64,000 bases of DNA from Leptobrachium leishanense (taxonomy: Eukaryota > Chordata > Amphibia > Anura > Megophryidae): the NCBI GenBank assembly GCA_009667805.1, contig CM019063.1, positions 85,339,877 to 85,403,876 of the forward strand, in the 5' to 3' direction. Numbering within the stretch: the stretch's first letter is position 1; each line of letters starts with the position of its first letter. Below are positions 20,945 through 30,479 of this stretch, piece by piece. A program made the position numbers and the translations under genes. Below the pieces are notes generated by a model. That model was given only the letters and a program-made list of their open reading frames with translations, ran no database searches and was not told where the DNA came from.

Positions 20945-21476
20945 TTGATATTGCTTGACAAGTCTCTCAAGGCTGCGGTTCTCTCGGTTGGTTGTGCATC
21001 TTTTTCTTCCACAATTTTTCCTTCCCCTAAACTTTCTGTTAACATGCTTGGATTCAGCACTCTGGGAACAGCCAGCTTCTTTGGCAATGAATGTTTGTGG
21101 CTTAACCTCCTTGTGAAGGGGGTCAATGATTGTCATCTGGACAACTGTCAGATCAGTCTTCCCCATGATTGTGAAGCCTAGTGAACCAAACTGAGAGACC
21201 ATTTTGAAGGCTCAGGAAACCTTTGCAGGTTTTTTGAGTTTATTAGCTGATTGGCATGTCGACATATTCTAATTTGTTGAGATTGGTGGGAATGGAGATG
21301 AATTGGTGGGTTTTTGTTAAATGCGAGCTATATCATCACAATAAAAGAACCAAAGACTTAAACTACTTCAGTCTGTGTGCATTGAATTTATTTAATACAC
21401 AAGTTTCACAATTTGAGTTGAATTAATGAAATAAATGAACTTTTCCACGACATTCTAATATATTGAGGTGCACCTG
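20945..21476 (-). pseudogene. Tc1-like transposon, segment 3 of 3 (transposase N-terminus and 5' end)
   Basis: The minus strand encodes the helix-turn-helix DNA-binding part of the transposase: a start near 21168 (MGKTDLTVVQMTIIDPLHKE), then IAKEAGCSQSAESKHVNRK and KRCTTNRENRSLERLVKQ. Several changes from a working frame are likely. The terminal repeat ends at 21476 with CACCTG followed by TA (21477-21478) and mirrors the end at 6979. The segment continues from 10844 once the hAT insertion and one TTCTTGAA are discounted. Confidence 0.85.
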
Positions 21477-21541
21477 TATATCTTATTCCAGCAAGAACAA
21501 TTCCTAAAGTTCATGGCTATACTAAGGGGGGTTTATTCAAC

Positions 21542-21589
21542 AAATGCCAGTGTTTGCAGGTGTTTCAACACCGACAAACACTGGCATTT
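21542..21589. repeat. 48-bp imperfect palindrome
   Basis: AAATGCCAGTGTTTG at the left is the complement of CAAACACTGGCATTT at the right, and the inner part (CAGGTGTTTCAACACCGA) is also nearly self-complementary. It could form a cruciform or hairpin. No element boundary is assigned. Confidence 0.8.
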
Positions 21590-22458
21590 TACAAAAACAA
21601 AGGACAAAGAGTGACAGGAGACAATATACAGAGATTGGGCATTGGGAGTTCTTTGGGAGGTATTGCTTATTCAGCAATTTACTGTACAGTGCTGATCAAT
21701 TCAAGACCCCAGAACCCCATCTAGAGTGAACTGATCAACAGCCATGCAGCTGGAGAGCAGCCATATGCTTTGAAAGGCGACAGCCACCAGGGACCCAATA
21801 AGGGGCAGCATCCTAGCACACCAGCACCACTTAAATTAAACAAATGCAAATTTAATTAGTCTTTCTTTATCGTTTTCCTATTTTATGACAAAAACTGCTT
21901 ATTGCAACTTATATATTAGAATATTGCTATCTTTCCAAGTAATCAAAATTGTTTTCTGTAAAATACAATAGTGGCTGGTACTCATTAATCGTACCATAAT
22001 GTCTATGGATCTTTAAAGGAACGCTATACATATCCAGACCATTTGGGCTTTTTTAAAGTGGCCAAAATGTGCAGCGTTTCCTTCCTTCTACCCTTTCCCC
22101 CCTGTCCGCTGCCCCAGTCTGGAACAAATGCTGGGTGAAGTAGAGGAGTTTGATCCACTCCACATTGTGCCACCAGCAGCCGGGATTTGGAATTTCCCAA
22201 CTGCCAGCCACCAGAGCAGTCACTAGTGACGTCATCATGCAGAGAGCAAGCTGACATCACTCTCTCTGAGACCCCCCCCGCAATAGAGCGCGTTCCAAGA
22301 GAGGCAGCCGATGGATCGGATTGGACATGTTTGGGCAGCTCCGATCCATCGTTCTGTGTAGGCGCTACAGAACCTGCATACGTAAAGAGTGCAAGTCCAT
22401 AGCTGTGTGCAATTTGAGCTTCCTACCCTATGCAAGTTACTAAGAGTGCAAATTAATA

Positions 22459-22640
22459 AGGCCGGAGTCAGACAAGCGTATTTGAAGAGCGGTAGGAACG
22501 TACGTCTGAGTGGACATTCCTTCCACTCGACGCCCGCCTAACCACCTCGCTGAGCGCAGTTAGTGCTCTCAGTGCTGCAAGGCTCGATCCTCCTATGGAG
22601 GATCATGCTTTTCAGCTCTGTCAACGCGCGTCCTAGTTCG
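22459..22640. repeat. Fragment resembling the Harbinger-like MITE end
   Basis: TAAGGCCGGAGTCAGAC resembles the ends of the copies at 7, 26986 and 58857 (GGCT..GGTCAGAC), and CpG-rich sequence follows. No opposite terminus was found, so it may be truncated. Confidence 0.35.
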
Positions 22641-23195
22641 AGAGAAGGACTAATTAGGAATGAAGGAGGTTTAAGGATTATCCCTGTATTGCACAAGAGT
22701 TTCAAAGGAGGGAGTTTCCTTTATTCTATGGGATAAGGCTTTGTTCTGTGAGCTGAAGCATGGCTCTTTGTGATTGGGTACAATGCGCTTTAAGATGGAC
22801 ATGGTTTAGGTTACGGATGAGCGGCGAAATAGGCGGCCTGGCACGTGGAGGGCGATAGTGGGGGGATGGTCTGCAGGGTACGGGGTGAGTGTGGTTCGTA
22901 CGGCCAAGCTCAAGTGCCTTCCTGGTTTGCAGATCCTCTCGGCCTGCTATCTGCCATAAAAATAAACTGAGCAGATGTGTGGTCAGCCTGCTTAGCCACG
23001 TGGGGTGCTATTTCTGGGAAATGCTTGTGGTGCATTGCAGTTGCCAGTGTTATCTGGCTGCCAGTGTTATCTGGTGTAGCGAATTTGGCATACGAGGATC
23101 GATAATAATAATTCTGCCTTAGAGGCAAAGAATTTGGCCTTAAGTAATAAAAGAAGTGACCTTTTCAAAATGCCAATACTTTGTTGGGTTTTCAT

Positions 23196-23262
23196 TTGCG
23201 GGAAAGGGAGGGGGGGGGGTCGGGGGCGGGTAAGGGGGGGCCTGGGGGGGTTAGTAGGTTTA
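23196..23262 (+). other. G-run tract with G-quadruplex potential
   Basis: At least five runs of three or more G lie within about 65 bp, including runs of 7 to 10 G. This fits the common G4 pattern with short loops. Confidence 0.6.
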
Positions 23263-23675
23263 AGAAGGTAACTTACATGGGAAAAAGTGTAAGAAGAAGA
23301 TAAGGGTATAATTCTTAGCACTTTGGAGAGTCCTGCTGCACAGACGCAGCACAGCTGCTGTTGTGCACGCAATTCGTGCGCGCAACAGCTTGTGGCCGGC
23401 CCCGTCGCAGCATCACAATACTGCAACAGACACTGGAAGCCAAGTCAGTACGGATGCACTTCGCGCGCTCATCTGACACTGGACTAAAGCTTCAGGGACT
23501 TCTGAATTCCGGAGTCCCTGATCCGAAGAGGAGGAGCTGTGCGCGCCGAGGAACAAAAGGGGAGTAATAAATTCACCTTAAATAAAAAATTATTGGGCAG
23601 AGGCTGTCAGCGGCATCTACCCAATTATTTAAGGGCAAAAAAGGGAACTCTATTAATAATAAAGTATCCCTTTAA

Positions 23676-24812
23676 AGGTAAATATCACTGTCCATGCCTC
23701 ACAAAAGCTTCCCAAGCAAAAGTGTATCTTTAAAAGAATAACTTATAATTTTTATAAGATATATGAACTTGAGAATATCCATAACTCAATTCATGGTCAA
23801 AAATGACTAATCAGATCTAAGTGATAAATTAGTACATTAATTCCTCTTTAAACCAATGAATATAGTCTGCGAACTTTGTAAATAGAATATAAACAAAACT
23901 AACAGGCATAGCCATTGTCACGCAGTTAGTCTTTCATTGCCTTGGCTATGCAATCACCATGAATAGTTATAGAAAAAAATACTTTTGCAGATGATTATTA
24001 AATGATGAAAGAAAAAAAGATCTTCAAGTTGGAACAAAGAGAAGAAAATCGAATGTTACAGTAAATTCCATCAGCTTGTTAGGGGTTAAAGCAAATATGC
24101 AAACATTCCCAGCTAATTAAAGATAGCTGTGATATTAAATAGCGTGGCATTTACGAATAAGGATGTTGGGTATATGTAGGAGAAAAAAAATCTAGCATGG
24201 GTATCAGTGAGCAAAGGGAGATTGAAAACCACTGCACTATGCAATAACCTTTTCCATAATTACTGAGGTACATTCAAAATTATCCTCAGCGACATGTTCA
24301 TAAAAAACTCAATAAAGCACAATTATTTCTTGTTATATTTTTATATACATACGGCTCTATCGTTCCTCGCACAAGGGGAAAAATAACTCCTGAAAAGGAA
24401 TTAAAAACTGCAAAAAAAAATTATAAGTGACTTAAATCTCGTTACATGAGCATGGGATTGTACCAGCAATATGTGGATTTTATCATCCTGTCGAACACGC
24501 GGCCAAAATAAAAATCTAGCATGTTCTGTGCCTCGAAATCTGTTAAACAACTAACTGTCCTTCCTGGCCATGCATATTCTTGGCAGAGATAGGGCTTGCT
24601 TAGCGTGAATTTAGGACTCGATAATTAAAAGCATTCTTTATTCTAAGGGATCGTTAAGCCTTGAATAAAAATCAGATGCAACAGTAATAAAAGAAATGTT
24701 GCTGGCCAAGTGTGGATCTCAGGCAAACTTTGGGCAAAATATAAAGATGTCTGATGATGGGGATATCTGAACTTGAGCTATTTACTCAGATTGATTTTGT
24801 AGCGTAATTAAC
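23676..24812. other. Single-copy-looking AT-rich DNA, no gene seen
   Basis: I see no transposon signature, tandem repeat or long open frame in this stretch. It contains several TAATTA-type words (for example AGCTAATTAAAGATAG near 24111) and mixed-complexity sequence without visible decay. It is the best stretch in the window for non-repeat DNA. Confidence 0.45.
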
Positions 24813-24815
24813 TAT

Positions 24816-24945
24816 GGGCTATATTACAATGTTGGTTCTAACTTAACCAGAGCTGTTGTTAACTTAACAGCTCCATAGGCTATAATGGCTCTTTTAATTT
24901 TACACCAGCTCTGGTTAAGTTAGCACCAACTATGTAATATGGCCC
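24816..24945. mobile_element. Palindromic MITE, family Z, copy 1
   Basis: GGGCTATATTACA at the left is mirrored by TGTAATATGGCCC at the right, and inner blocks (CTAACTTAACCAGAGCTG and its complement) also pair, so most of the 130 bp is palindromic. TAT flanks both sides (24813-24815, 24946-24948). A second copy lies at 58753-59308. Confidence 0.75.
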
Positions 24946-24948
24946 TAT

Positions 24949-25499
24949 AAGGGGTATTCTCTAAGCAATATCTTGAACCAAGATCACCATAGTTCCAAAC
25001 AAAAGTTAAAAATCATGGTTGTATCAACCTTGGTAAACATTGGTCATCCAGGGAAGCAAATTACGACACCAGCTGGCAAAGTTGCTTCAAAGTGGGTCAA
25101 TGATGAACAAGGGTACCACTTAAATTCTTCTGTAAAAATGGGTAAAATACGGATATTCCCCATTTACCCTTGTCCCACCATTGTTTGCAACTCCAACAAA
25201 CATACTTTGGTAATTTTAAAGTGGCAGTCTTCATTGAATTCCACTACGGTGAAAGCAACTCCAGACAACTTTAAATGAAAATACATGTTGTCTTTGAACT
25301 TGACACTGTCAACAATATATATTAATAACCTTTACTTATATACAACACAAATTCTGCAGCGCTTTGCAAGATCGGTGTACAAGAAGTATTAGAATGTGCA
25401 TTAGAATACCACACAAGAATGATGCGGCCTGATTTAGGTGGACCCTGTTTCCAAACAAATTTACGATCTATGAAAAGTACAAGTATTTTGTAAGGTAAG
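24949..25499. other. No gene seen
   Basis: A 101-codon open frame (24973-25278) has no recognisable domain and no coding-like features that I can support. Confidence 0.45.
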
Positions 25500-25603
25500 C
25501 TCATCCATATCGTTAGGTGTCTTGCCCAAGGACACTCGCTGGTGGCTTCTTCTGAGCGGGATTGAGTCGGCTTTCCATGATTGTAGAGCAGCGACCTACC
25601 ACT
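25500..25603. repeat. Fragment of the 'cttgcccaaggacac' repeat
   Basis: TTAGGTGTCTTGCCCAAGGA matches the arms of the inverted repeat at 2555-3300. The end GTAGAGCAGCGACCTACCAC abuts the CR1 copy at 25604. Confidence 0.6.
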
Positions 25604-26627
25604 TCTACTGGAAGGCTGTTCCATGTATCCACCACCCTCTCAGTAAAATAATGCTTCCTGATGTTACTTTTAAACCTTTGCCCCTCTAATCTAATCACTA
25701 TGTCCTCTTGTTTTGTTACTTTGTTTCCTTTTAAATATACTCCCTTCCTCTACCTTGTGGATTCCCTTTACGTATTTAAATGTTTCTATCATATCTCCTC
25801 TGTCTCGTCTTTTTTCCAAGCTGTACATGTTAAGATCATTAAGCCTTTCCTGGTAACTTTTCTCCTTCAAGCCGTACACCATTTTAGTAGCCCTTCTCTG
25901 AACGCTCTCTAAGATGTCTATATCCTTCTGGAGATACGGTCTCCAGTACTGCACACAGTACTCCAAGTGAGGTCTCACCAGTGCTCTGTACAGTGGCATG
26001 AGCACTTCCCTTTTCCTACTGCTAATACCTCTCCCTACACAACCAAGCATTCTGCTAGCATTTCCTGCTGCTCTATTACATTGACTACTTACCCTTAGAT
26101 CCTCTGAAATAATGACCCCTAAATCCCTTTCCTCAGATGTTGAGGTTAGGACTGTATCAAATATTCTATATTCCGCCCTTGGGTTTTTACGTCCCAGGTG
26201 CATTATCTTGCACTTATCCACATTAAAACTCAATTGCCACAGCTCCGACCAATTTTTTTGTTTACCTAAATCATTTGTCATTTGGTTGATCCCTCCAGGA
26301 ACGTCAACCCTGTTGCAAATCTTTGTGTCATCATCAAAAAGACATACTTTTCCATTAATACCTTCTGCAATGTCACTAATAAAAATATTAAATAGAATGG
26401 GTCCAAGTACTGACCCCTGAGGTACCCCACTGGTAACAAGACCTTGCGCCGAATAAACTCCATTTACCACAACCCTCTGTTGTCTGTCACTCAGCCACTG
26501 CCTAATCCATTCAACAATATTGGAATCCAAGCTCAAAGATTGCAATTTATTGATAAGCCTTCTATGCGGAACAGTATCAAAAGCCTTACTGAAATCTAAA
26601 TAAGCAATGTCTACTGCACCACAACTG
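25604..26627 (-). mobile_element. CR1-clade LINE copy 1
   Basis: A 1-kb minus-strand portion of the CR1 ORF2 3' region, truncated at both ends (no 8-bp repeat tail). It lies back to back with CR1 copy 2 (26629-28068) in opposite orientation. Their shared parts are about 95% alike by eye. Confidence 0.85.
25691..26545 (-). pseudogene. CR1 ORF2 fragment: reverse transcriptase
   Basis: A 284-codon open frame covers the second half of a CR1 reverse transcriptase and the C-terminal region. Blocks in order are [48 protein letters not shown] and RALVRPHLEYCVQYWRPY. The catalytic block reads FDDD, where the plus-strand copy at 26607 reads FADD. The frame lacks the endonuclease and the N-terminal reverse transcriptase blocks, so it is not functional. 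It closes at 25691 with a truncated 3' end. Confidence 0.85.
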
Positions 26628-26628
26628 C

Positions 26629-26935
26629 AAGGTCTTGTTACCAGTGGGGTACCTCAGGGGTCAGTACTTGGACCCATTCTCTTTAATATTTTTATTAGTG
26701 ATATTGCAGAAGGTATTAATGGAAAAGTTTGTCTTTTTGCTGATGACACAAAGATTTGCGACAGGATTGACGTTCCTGGAGGGATCAGCCAAATGACAAA
26801 TGATTTAGGTAAACTAAAAAAGTGGTCGGAGTTGTGGCAATTGAGTTTTAATGTGGATAAGTGCAAGATAATGCACCTGGGACGTAAAAACCCAAGGGCT
26901 GAATATAGAATATTTGATACAGTCCTAACCTGAAC
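26629..26935 (+). pseudogene. CR1 reverse transcriptase fragment, upstream of the MITE
   Basis: Codes for [19 protein letters not shown], the catalytic FADDTKICDRID block and LSFNVDKCKIMHLGRKN, with a TGA at 26931-26933 where the neighbouring copy has a sense codon. It continues after the MITE at 27416. Confidence 0.85.
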
Positions 26936-26985
26936 ATCTGAGGAAAGGGATTTAGGGGTCATTATTTCAGAGGATCTAAGGGTAA

Positions 26986-27412
26986 GGCTGGGGTTAGACC
27001 AGCGCACTTTTAACGTGCGTTCTGGCGCACATAATTACGGCCGCACTAGCAGCAGATGACGGGAAATGACGGCCAATATACGATGTACGGCCGCACAAAA
27101 GTCCGGCCGTGCAACACAAGTGGAATTTGAACGCATTTTTCTGAGAACGCTGAACCGCTAGTACTGACGTACTGAGTGCGCAGCTGCGGCATAGCGGCGT
27201 GTTTGCGTGATTAGGAGATGTCAGACGCTGCTAATGTCCAGCCTACATAACGTCCAGACGCAAAAAGAGTTATATTGACGATCCGTACAAAATCACGACC
27301 GACAATGCGCGTCGTCTGACCGTTTTTGCGCATTCCGTGAAAAAATACGTCAATTCGTTCGGACGCACTTTTTCACATTCGCGGGGAAAAATGCTTTCGT
27401 CTGAGCCTAGCC
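26986..27412. mobile_element. Harbinger-like MITE, copy B
   Basis: Ends GGCTGGGGTTAGAC and AGACGAAAGC-type inverted right end (…CTGAGCCTAGCC), flanked by TAA (26983-26985) and TTA (27413-27415). The empty site AGGGTAAGTAGTC is present in CR1 copy 1 (reverse complement near 26086-26098), so the insertion and its 3-bp duplication can be verified directly, with one base changed since. Same subfamily as the copy at 58857, in opposite orientation. Confidence 0.9.
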
Positions 27413-27415
27413 TTA

Positions 27416-27975
27416 GTAGTCAATGTAATAGAGCAGCAGGAAATGCTAGCAGAATGCTTGGTTGTGTAGGGAGAGGTATTAGCAATAGGAAAAGGGAAGT
27501 GCTCATGCCACTGTACAGAGCACTGGTGAGACCTCACTTGGAGTACTGTGTGCAGTACTGGAGACCGTATCTCCAGAAGGATATAGACATCTTAGAGAGA
27601 GTTCAGAGAAGGGCTACTAAAATGGTGTATGGCTTGAAGGAGAAAAGTTACCAGGAAAGGCTTAATGATCTTAACATGTACAGCTTGGAAAAAAGACGAG
27701 ACAGAGGAGATATGATAGAAACATTTAAATACGTAAAGGGAATCCACAAGGTAGAGGAAGGGAGTATATTTAAAAGGAAACAAAATAGCAAAACAAGAGG
27801 ACATAGTCTTAGATTAGAGGGGCAAAGGTTTAAAAGTAACATCAGGAAGCATTATTTTACTGAGCGGGTGGTGGATACATGGAACAGTCTTCCAGTAGAA
27901 GTGGTAGAGGCCAAAACAGTAATTGAATTTAAGCAAACATGGGATAGGCATAAGGCTATCCTAAACAAAAGATAA
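27416..27975 (+). pseudogene. CR1 ORF2 C-terminal fragment, downstream of the MITE
   Basis: Open frame within 27337-27975; the part from 27416 is CR1. Blocks are RALVRPHLEYCVQYWRPYLQ, ATKMVYGLKEKSYQERLNDL and HYFTERVVDTWNSLPVEVVE, ending in a stop at 27973. It is the C-terminal region after the reverse transcriptase, whose function is not well defined. The first 26 codons of the longer frame derive from the MITE and are not element protein. Confidence 0.85.
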
Positions 27976-28068
27976 ATCCAGGTCAAGTATCCATGTAATT
28001 GGGCAGACTAGATGGGCCGAAAGGTTCTTATCTGCCGACATTTTTCCATGTTTCCATGTTTCCATAGT

Positions 28069-28109
28069 CTTAGATTAGAGGGGCAAAGGTTTAAAAGTAA
28101 CATCAGGAA
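28069..28109 (+). mobile_element. CR1-clade LINE copy 3, left piece
   Basis: Begins AGTCTTAGATTAGAGGGGCA directly after the repeat tail of CR1 copy 2 and ends with the 17-bp duplication AAAAGTAACATCAGGAA (28093-28109) made by the L1 insertion. It continues at 35939. Most of it is 5'-truncated. Confidence 0.85.
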
Positions 28110-28198
28110 AGGCGTGGCCTGGCTAGAGTCAGCGATGGCAGCATAATTCAGGAGCTCCCGACCCCATTGCCGAAAATTCAGCGCTATCTGACCCACAA

Positions 28199-29287
28199 GT
28201 GGCTATGGTCCGCTCCTCGCAAGGCAGGAAGACCAGACACTCCTCTGCAGCCTCTGGTGACACCCCGGTGAGACCGATCACCGAATGTTTTGGCACCTCG
28301 CAAGTGTGGCCTAGAAAAGCAAGCTCGACCAAGATGGCGGCTTCTCCCGCACCTTCGGAGATATCCTCCGTTGGTGGTCAATCAGCGATACAACGCCTGG
28401 AAATTTTGATTGCTGACCTCCCCACTCGAGCTGAGCTACCCACCCGATCTGATTTTGCAGACATGATGGACCAAATGCAGGCTACCTTCGGATGGGAGAT
28501 TGCGGAGGTCCGTGCAGATGTCTCCGCCATTGACGCACGTGTCACACGCCTCGAGGAGGAGATCAAGACCCTTCCAGCTACACCCTCAACCGTAGGCCAG
28601 ATGGCGGAACAGCGATTCTCTGACCTTCACCGCCGGATCGACAACCTCGAGAACAGATCCCGGAGATACAACATCCGGGTGCGGGGAGTGAGAGAAGACG
28701 TTACTGAAGTGAAGGCCTTTTTACTAGGTGCGTTTGCCCATATCTTAGGCGGCCCGCAACTGCACCACGCTGCGATTGATAGGGCCCACAGAGCTCTGCG
28801 ACTTAGAGCCCCCAACCCCTCAGCTCCCCCGAGGGATTTAATCTGCCATATCCCAGATTTCTCGCTGAAGGACGCCATCATGATGAAGGCCCGCTCGCGC
28901 AGGCAATGGAAGTTTGCCGAAGAAAGCTTCAAGATTTTCCAAGACCTCTCTCTCCACACCTTGGAGGCACGGAGAGCATTGCACCCCATCACACGTCAAC
29001 TACAAGACGCGGATATCCCATATCGCTGGAGCTTTCCCTTCGCGCTGCAGGTTCGCAAGCATAACCTAATGCACATCATTCGCACCCCTTCGGACGTGCC
29101 CCCCTTTGTGTCGGCACTTGGGCTACAGGACACTGACGTCCCAGACTGGGAATGCCCCCCTTTGCTGACACCTGCTGTGGCACCTCCGGATGGTACACCG
29201 CACTCTCAACGTTCCCCGAGGGGACACAGATTGGGCGAGGCCAGACCGCCCGCACCTACCCAACTGCTCTCTCCACATGCGGACTGA
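28199..29287 (+). CDS. L1-type ORF1 protein (RNA-binding chaperone)
   Basis: 362 codons, intact. Residues about 84-152 form a likely coiled coil (EVRADVSAIDARVTRLEEEI), which in L1 ORF1p drives trimerisation. Residues about 154-205 start with ENRSRRYNIRVRGV, the hallmark of the L1 ORF1p RRM domain. Residues about 206-285 hold the C-terminal domain (PRDLICHIPDFSLKDAIMMK and IPYRWSFPFAL). The protein coats the element's RNA and helps nucleic-acid strand exchange during retrotransposition. The tail beyond residue 300 is Pro-rich and unlike the core. The first ATG (28199) gives a Ser/Lys-rich leader; the second in-frame Met, at codon 3, is as likely. Unlike ORF2, this frame has no break. Confidence 0.9.
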   Translation: MAMVRSSQGRKTRHSSAASGDTPVRPITECFGTSQVWPRKASSTKMAASPAPSEISSVGGQSAIQRLEILIADLPTRAELPTRSDFADMMDQMQATFGWEIAEVRADVSAIDARVTRLEEEIKTLPATPSTVGQMAEQRFSDLHRRIDNLENRSRRYNIRVRGVREDVTEVKAFLLGAFAHILGGPQLHHAAIDRAHRALRLRAPNPSAPPRDLICHIPDFSLKDAIMMKARSRRQWKFAEESFKIFQDLSLHTLEARRALHPITRQLQDADIPYRWSFPFALQVRKHNLMHIIRTPSDVPPFVSALGLQDTDVPDWECPPLLTPAVAPPDGTPHSQRSPRGHRLGEARPPAPTQLLSPHAD

Positions 29288-29852
29288 AGCATGGAGGTAA
29301 GGTAGTACCACATGTACAGTTATAAGGCATAAGACTTCTATTGCACTGGACTGCTTTTATTTTGCAAGCAAAAAATTACCCAGTCGATCGCCGCATGAAG
29401 ACTCTCACATGGGTGGCGGTTGCTAGCGACCGTTAACCGACCCAACGGTTCACTAGACGACCATACCAATGGGCATATTGGAAGTATTGGACCACTGGAC
29501 ATATTGCTGTCTGCTTTATTTTTAGACTCCCGCCGGGCATGCAAAAAAACCAAAAAAACTTTTTGATGTCCGATGCCGGCAATATGCAGCCGCTACACCA
29601 TACTGAGGACCTCCTCATGGCCTCTATCCTTGCCAATTTCGGAACTATAGAGTTGTGGCTTTATCTAACACCAAGTTGGAATGTTTTCTTGGTTCTTTGG
29701 GTCTGCCGGATATTTACCCGGGAGATATAGGGTCGGGCGGAGGGTGAGAGGGAAACAGGAGCCTCGTTGGGTTCACACCGGTGCCCTAGGCGGCCATGGG
29801 CTGTTGCTATCCGCCTTCTATTCAGGCCTCCGCGGGGAATGGGGGGGGGTAA
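29288..29852 (+). other. L1 inter-ORF spacer, part 1
   Basis: Non-coding within the L1 element. The block from about 29648 (ATAGAGTTGTGGCTTT) is matched by a diverged repeat from about 30552 (GTAGAGTTGTAGCTTT), so the spacer contains an old internal duplication. Confidence 0.6.
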
Positions 29853-29860
29853 GAAAAGAT

Positions 29861-30471
29861 TAGACTTGTGCACCGATTTTTTTTTCGGTTCGATTCGGTT
29901 CGATTCGTTCGTATTTTGTAAATTTTCGTTTCGGTCGATTTCCGTTTCGGTTCGTTTCGTTTCCGTTTCTTGTTCATATCGACTTATTTTTCGTACTTTC
30001 GGAAATTTTCGTGTTTTTCGAAACGTCTGTTCTCCTCGTTTTAAAGTGTCTATTCGTTTTGACGTAAACTAATGGTTTTTCGGGTCCGATATTTCTGTCG
30101 ATACGATAATTCTGTCGATACGATAATTCTGCCATTGAGATTTCTCATGTTTTACAAGAAGGATACATTGAGATGGGAATGATACAAAATTACAGAATCA
30201 GCGATATAACCAAAAAATATGTTGTCCGAAATTACTGAAATGGAACCGAAATCAGGAATGGAGCCGAAATTACGAATGGAACGAAAATGATTTTCGATTT
30301 TACACATTTCTAGTCCATTCGAAAATCCCGAACAACTTTTCGTTTCGTAAAGGTTTCGTTTTTGGAAAATTCGGATCTGAAAATGTTCGGAAAATCGGCT
30401 GAATCCGAATGCACGAATCGGGAAATTTCGTGAAAATTCCGAAATTCCGAAACCCGAAACGCACATCCCTA
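29861..30471. mobile_element. hAT MITE, family Y, copy 2
   Basis: The left end TAGACTTGTGCACCG and right end CGAAACGCACATCCCTA match the family at 19654-20205 in reverse orientation. A perfect 8-bp duplication, GAAAAGAT, flanks it (29853-29860 and 30472-30479). Repeated TTCGGTTCGATTCGG-type words fill the left part. It is non-coding and was inserted in the L1 spacer. Confidence 0.9.
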
Positions 30472-30479
30472 GAAAAGAT

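Larger units (their letters stand above)
22017..23671. mobile_element. Possible TTAA-flanked DNA element
   Basis: TTAA (22013-22016) followed by AGGAACGCTATA, and ATAAAGTATCCCT followed by TTAA (23672-23675), give loosely matching inverted ends with the TTAA target typical of Kolobok and piggyBac. The interior has no convincing transposase. It holds CpG-rich stretches, a partial Harbinger-like terminus at about 22459, and a G-run block at about 23196-23262. The ends are short, so this is tentative. Confidence 0.35.
26629..28068 (+). mobile_element. CR1-clade LINE copy 2 (split by a MITE)
   Basis: A plus-strand CR1 copy starts at CAAGGTCTTGTTACCAGTGG and runs through the GGGCAGACTAGATGGGCCGA block to a tail of repeated TTTCCATG (about 28048-28068), the 8-bp repeat tail typical of CR1. 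It is 5'-truncated. A Harbinger-like MITE sits at 26986-27412. The uninterrupted target sequence can be read in CR1 copy 1. Confidence 0.9.

Noticed and set aside
24973..25278. 101-codon frame as a small host gene
   Set aside because: No recognisable domain, splice context or coding signature.
27337..27975. 212-codon frame as one protein
   Set aside because: Its first part is MITE sequence and only 27416-27975 is CR1.
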